From NCBI GenBank assembly GCA_947381945.1, contig CANCXM010000002.1, forward strand, positions 1 through 64,000: a stretch of DNA of 64,000 nt. The letters run 5' to 3'. Made by a program: the position numbers and the translations under genes. Of this stretch, positions 61,832 to 64,000 are shown piece after piece (the first letter of the stretch is position 1; the number at the start of each line of letters is the position of its first letter). Source of the DNA: an uncultured Muribaculaceae bacterium. GTDB taxonomy: Bacteria; Bacteroidota; Bacteroidia; Bacteroidales; Muribaculaceae. The notes beneath the pieces were generated by a model that was not told the DNA's origin, made no database searches, and was given only the letters and a program-made list of their open reading frames with translations.

Positions 61832-63703
61832 TTACCAGCCTGGATTCTGCTTGAAGTCAGCCGACATGTTGCAGTCCGACTTTTTGAGGGGGAGCCAATA
61901 ATGCTTCTCCGAGTAGCTGCGGGCAACAATTACCTCCTCGTGGAAGCCGCTGACGGCATTGTTCTCGGGATGAGCCTTGTCAAACTCTCCGCTGCGGGTG
62001 AACTCGACTGAAGTCTTGTTGGCATACTCAGGCTTGTCAATGAGCATCCAACGGCGGAGGTCGGTGAAGCGATGGCCCTCAAACGAAAGCTCAACCGCGC
62101 GTTCACGGCGCACCTCACTCATGAAGCCGTCGAGATTGCCTGTGAACTTGGCATTGACCTCTTCAACTCCTGCACGGGTGCGGATTTTGTTGATGGCATC
62201 GAGTGCGGAGAGGGAGCAAGCCGACGACTTGCCTGTCGGTGTGCCGGTGGCCTGTGAGGCTGCTTCCGCATACATCAGATAGACATCGGCGAGGCGAAGA
62301 TAGCTGAGACCGATTGTGAACTGCGGTGAATAGCCCCAACCGTCATCATAGCGGTTACAGGTCTTGTGAAGGAACTTTTTCAGTGCATAACCTGTACGCG
62401 AGGCGGTGTTGACATCGCGTGAAGCTCCGCCGGTGAACAACTCTATGTTGGGAAGCGGATTCTGATAGTTGTCGGTGATGAGACAGCCGTCAAACACAAT
62501 GTCATTGTAGAAACGTGGGTCACGACCTTTCCAGGGATGTGTCTTATCCCATCCTGACTGCGGGTCGTCGAGAGGGAGACCGTTGGCCATACCGTAGTTG
62601 CTGACATAATTGGCGCAGGGGCTGAGATTGTTGCCACCTCCGTCGGGATGGTAAGGAGTCGGGACATACTGGAGGGCAAGACCGTAGCGGGTGTTCTGCC
62701 AGGGATCCCATTCCGGACCACGGAAAATCACTTCAGTCGAGCCGGGCATACGTCCGTTCTGACCGTAGGAATAGAACACATCAGCGATGCTGGTATAATT
62801 GACAAGTTCATACTGTGTCTGACCTGTCTCAACGAGATTGAGAAGTTCGCCAAGAGCATCGGCTGCCTTCTGGGCATACTCTTTATTATAGGTGGTGGCA
62901 CCGGTGGATTCACGGTTCATCAGCGGTGAAGCTGCCCAAAGGTAATTCTTGCCGAGATACGCAAGAGCCATGACCTTATTGATACGGCGCTGGTTGTTAC
63001 CGTTGGTGATGATGCTGATTGAAGTCTTGTCCCAGTCGATTGGAAGAAGATCGGCGGCACGGCGGAGGTCGGCGGCAGCCTTATCGGCACATTCATGGTA
63101 GGAAAGACGCGGACGGGTGAGCTGTCCGTTGGCATTCATCACCTCATCAATATAAGGCAGACCGCCGAAATATTGCATGAGCATGAAGTGGAACCAACCG
63201 CGGAAGAAGAGGAGCTGACCTTCGATGGCCTTCCTCTGCTCGGTCGTCGCATCGGTGAGGAGCTCAAGATTCTCAAGACCCATGTTGCACTGGCGGATAC
63301 CCCACCATGCGCAAGGCCACAGACCTTTCTTGAAACGGTCCCTTTCTCTGGGCTGGAAATCCTTGCGGTCGAGCCAACCTGTTCCCCAGCCGTCGAATTC
63401 GCTCTGCCATCCCCAGAAATCACCCTGGTCAATTTTATAGACCATGTGATAGTTGATGTTGGCACTTGTCACCTCATCGTCACCCCAGTTGAAGGAGTTG
63501 GTCCAATAACCCTTGTCGAAAAGAGGAATATTATTGTAGAGAGGCTCGACGAATCCCTGGAAATTGGTGAAATCCTTGAACGGCTCGGTCGCGGAGATGT
63601 CGGACTCCTCTGACTTGTCAAGGTAGTCGGAGCATGAGGTGGCGGCAAACATGACGCCAAGGCTCAGCAGACCGGCTTTTATATAAGCATACTGTTTTTT
63701 CAT
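61832..63703 (-). CDS. xusB: SusD-like xylan-binding lipoprotein (XusB-type)
   Basis: 623-residue lipoprotein (LGVMFAATSCSDYLDKSE). SusD landmarks: LFFRGWFHFMLMQYFGGLPY, INKVMALAYLGKNYLWAASP, YLRLADVYLMYAEAASQATG, RRERAVELSFEGHRFTDLRR. Partner of the SusC whose end is at the right edge. The end is 20 nt upstream of the second SusC gene. Confidence 0.9.
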   Translation of the reverse strand: MKKQYAYIKAGLLSLGVMFAATSCSDYLDKSEESDISATEPFKDFTNFQGFVEPLYNNIPLFDKGYWTNSFNWGDDEVTSANINYHMVYKIDQGDFWGWQSEFDGWGTGWLDRKDFQPRERDRFKKGLWPCAWWGIRQCNMGLENLELLTDATTEQRKAIEGQLLFFRGWFHFMLMQYFGGLPYIDEVMNANGQLTRPRLSYHECADKAAADLRRAADLLPIDWDKTSISIITNGNNQRRINKVMALAYLGKNYLWAASPLMNRESTGATTYNKEYAQKAADALGELLNLVETGQTQYELVNYTSIADVFYSYGQNGRMPGSTEVIFRGPEWDPWQNTRYGLALQYVPTPYHPDGGGNNLSPCANYVSNYGMANGLPLDDPQSGWDKTHPWKGRDPRFYNDIVFDGCLITDNYQNPLPNIELFTGGASRDVNTASRTGYALKKFLHKTCNRYDDGWGYSPQFTIGLSYLRLADVYLMYAEAASQATGTPTGKSSACSLSALDAINKIRTRAGVEEVNAKFTGNLDGFMSEVRRERAVELSFEGHRFTDLRRWMLIDKPEYANKTSVEFTRSGEFDKAHPENNAVSGFHEEVIVARSYSEKHYWLPLKKSDCNMSADFKQNPGW

Positions 63704-63718
63704 TGTTTAAGGCGTGTT

Positions 63719-64000
63719 TTAGATATCAAACTTAAAGCCAAGGTTGAAACGGCGTACAGTAGGATAGGCACCCTGCGATGCGAGACCTGTTCCGGCGAAA
63801 TTCGATTCGCGGTCGTCGGGCATCCTTGACCACATCCAGAGGTTGTTGCCGTTGAGATAGAGTTTGAACATGCTCATGCCAAGCTTCTTGACCCAACCGT
63901 TGGTCCATGTATAGGCGACCTCGGCATTTTTCAGACGGATATATGAGCCGTCGTAGTGATAGCGGGTTCCTTCATAGTAGGAAGGTGTCGTGTTCCAGCG
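63719..64000 (-). CDS. xusA: SusC-like TonB-dependent transporter, C-terminal 93 codons (XusA-type)
   Basis: The frame enters at the right edge (RWNTTPSYYEGTRYHYDGSY, then IRLKNAEVAYTW) and ends NLGFKFDI, stop at 63719-63721. This is the last barrel part of a SusC protein (NNLWMWSRMPDDRESNF), with aromatic-ending strands. Lies 15 nt upstream of the SusD start and would pair with it. The operon promoter lies outside the window. Confidence 0.85.
   Translation of the reverse strand, partial: RWNTTPSYYEGTRYHYDGSYIRLKNAEVAYTWTNGWVKKLGMSMFKLYLNGNNLWMWSRMPDDRESNFAGTGLASQGAYPTVRRFNLGFKFDI

Overview
The window looks like the chromosome of a gut-type Bacteroidales bacterium, possibly Muribaculaceae or Bacteroidaceae. 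The evidence is paired SusC/SusD genes, GLPGLI and BspA-type proteins, Bacteroidetes promoters (TTTG, 19-20 bp, TAnnTTTG) and poor Shine-Dalgarno use. It divides into a prophage (1 to about 34.3 kb), a short strip of phage wreckage (34.3-35.8 kb), a surface-protein region with its own regulators (35.9-44.6 kb) and a xylan-utilisation operon (44.9-64 kb, open on the right). No complete tRNA, rRNA, CRISPR array, integrase or transposase is visible.

Prophage. A divergent switch sits at 33.5-34.2 kb (XRE repressor on plus, small regulator and LuxR-type regulator on minus). It is followed on the minus strand by a primase-helicase, an antirepressor, a YopX protein and small early genes. A three-gene operon (24.5-25.4 kb) has a leader that could act as a terminator/antiterminator switch. 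The late region starts at 24.05 kb behind a cluster of TGTAGA/TCTACA sites. It runs through protease-scaffold, major capsid, a PLD-like protein, terminase and portal to large tail proteins. It ends in tail-fibre genes with 9-base poly-G tracts and a holin-like gene cut by the left edge. A strange block interrupts the late genes at 14.4-16.1 kb: a 355-bp near-palindrome, an acidic unknown gene, a RadC-like gene and a multi-hairpin region that may be a structured RNA. The phage remnant strip ends in two imperfect direct repeats, one resembling a tRNA-Ser 3' end, which may be attachment-site scars.

Surface-protein region. A TonB-receptor-like barrel lies next to a membrane-embedded one-component regulator with a PhoB-type DNA-binding domain, and three 11-bp repeats lie in front of the barrel gene. 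Next comes the most unusual structure of the window. Downstream of a Crp/Fnr-type regulator gene, which carries an in-frame TGA, lie six small genes for lipoproteins, secreted and membrane proteins. Five of them start behind a copy of the same element: the last codons of the regulator gene, 9 nt, a 20-bp palindrome, exactly 19 nt, and a -7 box. The sixth keeps a fragment of the regulator's 3' end. This looks like repeated gene capture behind one regulated promoter.

Xylan locus. Transcribed right to left: SusC (partial), SusD, SusC, SusD, a surface glycan-binding lipoprotein and a GH10 xylanase with inserted CBMs (the xusA-E/xyn10C arrangement). Then, after an intergenic hairpin, come a CE1 esterase, GH43, GH5, CE6 and a GH97-CE6 fusion, ending at a strong terminator. 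Together they would bind, import, de-esterify and cut decorated xylan.
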